From Anaerolineae bacterium (GTDB taxonomy: Bacteria > Chloroflexota > Anaerolineae > Promineifilales > Promineifilaceae): 25,886 nt of DNA. The stretch covers positions 1-25,886 of the forward strand of contig JANQGC010000188.1 of the NCBI GenBank assembly GCA_028277515.1. Reading direction: 5' to 3'. The notes beneath the pieces were generated by a model. It saw nothing but the letters and a program-made list of their open reading frames with translations. It made no database searches and was not told the DNA's origin. Shown piece after piece: positions 23,472 through 25,886 of this stretch (positions within the stretch are counted from its first letter, which is position 1; every line of letters starts with the position of its first letter). Both the position numbers and the translations under genes were made by a program.

Positions 23472-24641
23472 ATGGAACCTTTTAGCCTGTATCTTCATAT
23501 TCCTTTTTGCAAACATCGCTGCGCATATTGCGACTTCAACACTTATACAACCGTAGGCGCGCTGCAAGATGCATATGTCCAGGCTTTGCAAAAAGAAATC
23601 AGGCAGGTTGCGGATCTGGCCGATAATGCCGGGCAATCACGACCCGTACGCACCATCTACTTTGGGGGTGGAACTCCATCACTCTTACCGGCTGGGGGAA
23701 TAAGGGATATTTTACATACAGTTTCGGAGTCATTTGGACAAACTGTTGATGTCGAAACCACTTTGGAAGCGAATCCGGATACTGTAGACGCCAATTATTT
23801 ACAAGGCTTAATCGACATTGGGGTGAACCGTTTAAGTTTTGGCGTGCAAAGTGCTCAGGCGAATGAACTGCAGTTGTTAGAGCGGTCCCATGATTTTGAA
23901 GCGGCCGTCTATGCTGTGAAGCTGGCTCGGAAGGTAGGGTTCATTAATATCAATCTGGACCTTATTTATGGTTTGCCGGGACAGGGATTGTCATCCTGGA
24001 TGGACAGCTTAGAGGCGGTCCTGGATCTAGAGCCGACTCATTTAAGTCTTTACTGCCTGACGATTGAGTCGGGAACGCCCATGCAGCGTTGGTTGGCCAA
24101 CGGCCGAATCACTGCTCCCGACCCGGATGTGGCCGCTGATCAATACAACATGGCCTGCCAGCGCCTGGCTGAAGCAGGTTACGATCACTACGAAATTTCA
24201 AATTGGAGTTTGCCCGGCCTTGAATGCCGCCATAATTTGACCTACTGGCGCAATCAAGAATATCTCGGTCTGGGTGCCGGCGTGCATGGCCAGGCTGGTG
24301 GATTTCGTTACGGTGTGGTCAAGCGACCACGTGATTATATCCGGCGCATGACATCCAATGAAGCGAGAAAATTCCCGGTTTCTGCTGCGTGCGCTGCAAG
24401 CCACCGGGTTCAACAGCGGGAAGCCATGTCGGACACAATGATTACCCAACTGCGTTTGCTAGAAGAAGGTTTAAATGTGCGTGCTTTTGAAGCGAAGTTT
24501 GGCCAAAAGGTTTCTGATGCCTTTAATGGCCAGGTCAAGCAGTTGAATGAATGGGGTTTGCTGCAAGAAAACAACGGCCGTCTGTTGTTAACCGAGCATG
24601 GCCGATTTGTGAGCAATCAAGTCTTTTACAGATTTATGTAG
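23472..24641 (+). CDS. hemW: Radical SAM heme chaperone HemW (HemN-like)
   Basis: 389 aa, usual length. The radical SAM cluster motif C13xxxC17xxC20 is followed by D-F, with F22 where coproporphyrinogen oxidase HemN has a further cysteine; this Phe is a HemW hallmark. IYFGGGTPSLLP (SAM binding), VNRLSFGVQSAQ, LDLIYGLPGQ, SLYCLTIESGTPM and the ECRHNLTYWRNQEYLGLGAGVHG segment all match the family. HemW carries heme to target proteins rather than oxidising coproporphyrinogen, so older HemN names for this type mislead. The frame is open 75 codons further upstream, overlapping the divergent NfeD gene; the start at 23472 is chosen by the family N-terminus (MEPFSLYLHIPFC). The pyrophosphatase gene follows by 14 bases. 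Confidence 0.95.
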   Translation: MEPFSLYLHIPFCKHRCAYCDFNTYTTVGALQDAYVQALQKEIRQVADLADNAGQSRPVRTIYFGGGTPSLLPAGGIRDILHTVSESFGQTVDVETTLEANPDTVDANYLQGLIDIGVNRLSFGVQSAQANELQLLERSHDFEAAVYAVKLARKVGFININLDLIYGLPGQGLSSWMDSLEAVLDLEPTHLSLYCLTIESGTPMQRWLANGRITAPDPDVAADQYNMACQRLAEAGYDHYEISNWSLPGLECRHNLTYWRNQEYLGLGAGVHGQAGGFRYGVVKRPRDYIRRMTSNEARKFPVSAACAASHRVQQREAMSDTMITQLRLLEEGLNVRAFEAKFGQKVSDAFNGQVKQLNEWGLLQENNGRLLLTEHGRFVSNQVFYRFM

Positions 24642-24655
24642 CCAAAGGAGGAATA

Positions 24656-25886
24656 ATGGCGACCAATGGTTTGAAGCAGAAGAGAACAGACACAACTTAT
24701 GTTATCGGGCACGTCAATCCGGACACTGACGCCATCGCCTCGGCCATGGGTTATGCCTGGCTGCTGCAAGATACAAATCCTGGATCTGTTCAGGCAGCCC
24801 GCGCCGGACAATTGAATCCGCAAACAATGTGGGTTTTACAAAGGTTAAATATGGAACCGCCGCTGCTTCTACCCGATGCCTCGCCACGCTTTGCCGATAT
24901 CGTGCATCGTTTGAATACCACAACCCCCGACCAGCCGCTGCGTGAAGCATGGGCCATTGCTAACCGGACGGGTGGGGTCGCACCGGTGTTAAATAAGGAT
25001 GGGACCCCTTACGGTTTGATCACGGTTTTGAGCCTTTTTGATTTTCTAAGCCGGTCTGTCGGATCGCATCGCCGTCGGGAAGAGATGAAAATTGGTGAGT
25101 TACTGGACCGCCCTTGCAAGGAGGCATGCGATACCCAATGCTTACGATTTCAAGCTCGAACAAGGATAAAGGAGGCTCTGCCGCGGATACTCCGCGAGGA
25201 ACGAAGTGAATTTTGGGTAATTGATGAAAATGGAATTTATTTAGGAATTTGTCGCCAACGGGAAGCATTGAATCCTCCTCGTTTAAAGTTGATCCTTGTA
25301 GACCATAATGAAGAACAACAGGCGTTGGGTGCGCTTGAAGAAGCTGACTTGTTGGAGATATTAGATCACCACCGGCTGGATAACCCAACAACCCGTGAAC
25401 CCATTCGATTTACGGTGGATGTTGTGGGCAGTACCAGCACGTTGGTGTCAGAGCGTATTGACCAGGCCGGTTTGAGCGCTCCGCCGGACTTGGCTGGATT
25501 GCTGCTTGCCGGATTGCTGTCGGATACGTTGATTCTCAATTCACCGACGACGACGCCAAGGGATCATGTTGCGGCCGAGCGGCTTGCCCGGTGGGCGATA
25601 ATGATAGGTGCGCCGCTAGAGGGAGAAACGATTGAGTCCTTTGGGGAACAGATATTAGCGGCCGGGGCCGGATTGGCCAGTCGATCAGCGGACAAAATTG
25701 TTAGTGCTGATTTTAAGGTTTATGATGTCAATGGCTATCATTTTGGTATCGCCCAGGCTGAAGTCACAAACTTTGCGCATTTCGATGAGCATCGTGATGA
25801 TCTGAGAAGGGCTTTGACCGACCTGGGTGATTCTCGGGGGTTGGACTTTGTCATGTTGATGGTCACCGATGTGGTTCGCCGAACAA
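24656..25886 (+). CDS. CBS-containing family II (DHH) inorganic pyrophosphatase, 3' end cut by window
   Basis: 410 codons are visible with no stop before the window end. The start is set by AAAGGAGG four bases before the ATG. The N-terminal motif VIGHVNPDTDAIASAMGY contains H19, D23 and D25, the manganese ligands of family II pyrophosphatases; LVDHNE (D216-H217-N218) and LDHHRLDN (D237-H238-H239) complete the DHH site, and VDVVGSTSTLV and LLAGLLSDTLIL follow. Between residues about 85 and 205 lies an inserted pair of CBS-like domains (TTTPDQPLREAW to LSLFDFL, then IGELLDRPC to ICRQREAL), with no room for a DRTGG domain. Such enzymes hydrolyse pyrophosphate and are controlled by adenine nucleotides bound at the CBS pair. 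It probably shares a transcript with hemW. Confidence 0.9.
   Translation, partial: MATNGLKQKRTDTTYVIGHVNPDTDAIASAMGYAWLLQDTNPGSVQAARAGQLNPQTMWVLQRLNMEPPLLLPDASPRFADIVHRLNTTTPDQPLREAWAIANRTGGVAPVLNKDGTPYGLITVLSLFDFLSRSVGSHRRREEMKIGELLDRPCKEACDTQCLRFQARTRIKEALPRILREERSEFWVIDENGIYLGICRQREALNPPRLKLILVDHNEEQQALGALEEADLLEILDHHRLDNPTTREPIRFTVDVVGSTSTLVSERIDQAGLSAPPDLAGLLLAGLLSDTLILNSPTTTPRDHVAAERLARWAIMIGAPLEGETIESFGEQILAAGAGLASRSADKIVSADFKVYDVNGYHFGIAQAEVTNFAHFDEHRDDLRRALTDLGDSRGLDFVMLMVTDVVRRT

Noticed and set aside
1..25886. Mobile element or defence island
   Set aside because: No transposase, integrase, restriction, toxin-antitoxin or phage gene and no flanking direct repeats were seen; composition and CGGCCG density look even throughout.

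Overview
The window is a chromosomal segment of about 26 kb with roughly even GC content and dense, ordinary gene packing. No rRNA, tRNA, insertion sequence, phage gene or CRISPR array was seen. The best guess at the organism is a Chloroflexota bacterium, probably of the Anaerolineae/Caldilineae/Ardenticatenia type. This is an inference from gene content: two tandem DUF2298 ('Chlor_Arch_YYY') membrane proteins, a family known mainly from Chloroflexi and Archaea; a PucC-family transporter; and a CBS-containing family II pyrophosphatase. The palindrome CGGCCG is strongly over-represented across the whole window (about 42 copies by hand count, against about 6 expected at 50% GC), which suggests one resident genome rather than a patchwork of imported DNA.

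Layout. Positions 1-7760 lie on the minus strand. In transcription order they hold an AlaX-type tRNA-editing hydrolase, a CRP-family regulator, a giant GT-C/DUF2298 fusion protein (1683 aa) and a second DUF2298 protein cut by the window start. Positions 7899-9531 lie on the plus strand and hold a crotonase-fold protein with an altered active site and a SAM methyltransferase, preceded by two back-to-back palindromes. A PAP2 phosphatase (minus) converges on them. Positions 10847-12968 hold an OmpR/PhoB-type response regulator and its histidine kinase, ended by a strong bidirectional terminator shared with a convergent PspC-domain gene. Positions 13694-18680 hold a plus-strand run: a Nudix hydrolase, two tandem membrane-anchored class A beta-lactamase-like proteins (the first with its catalytic residues replaced, the second with them kept) and a PucC-family MFS protein. 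Positions 18703-23359 (minus) read NfeD-type membrane protease, CBS-pair protein, biotinyl/lipoyl carrier protein, M24 peptidase, DNA polymerase IV. Positions 23472-25886 (plus) hold HemW and a family II pyrophosphatase cut by the window end.

How the genes fit together. Much of the window concerns the cell envelope: polyisoprenoid-dependent glycosylation (GT-C/DUF2298), PAP2 lipid phosphatase, a sensor kinase, PspC, two beta-lactamase-fold wall-type proteins and NfeD. The rest is housekeeping. The points most worth following up are the dead/active beta-lactamase-fold pair, the Glu-to-Gln change in the crotonase, the paired palindromes in front of it, three genes whose perfect or near-perfect -10 boxes sit 6-7 bases before the ATG (probable leaderless mRNAs), and the genome-signature palindrome CGGCCG.
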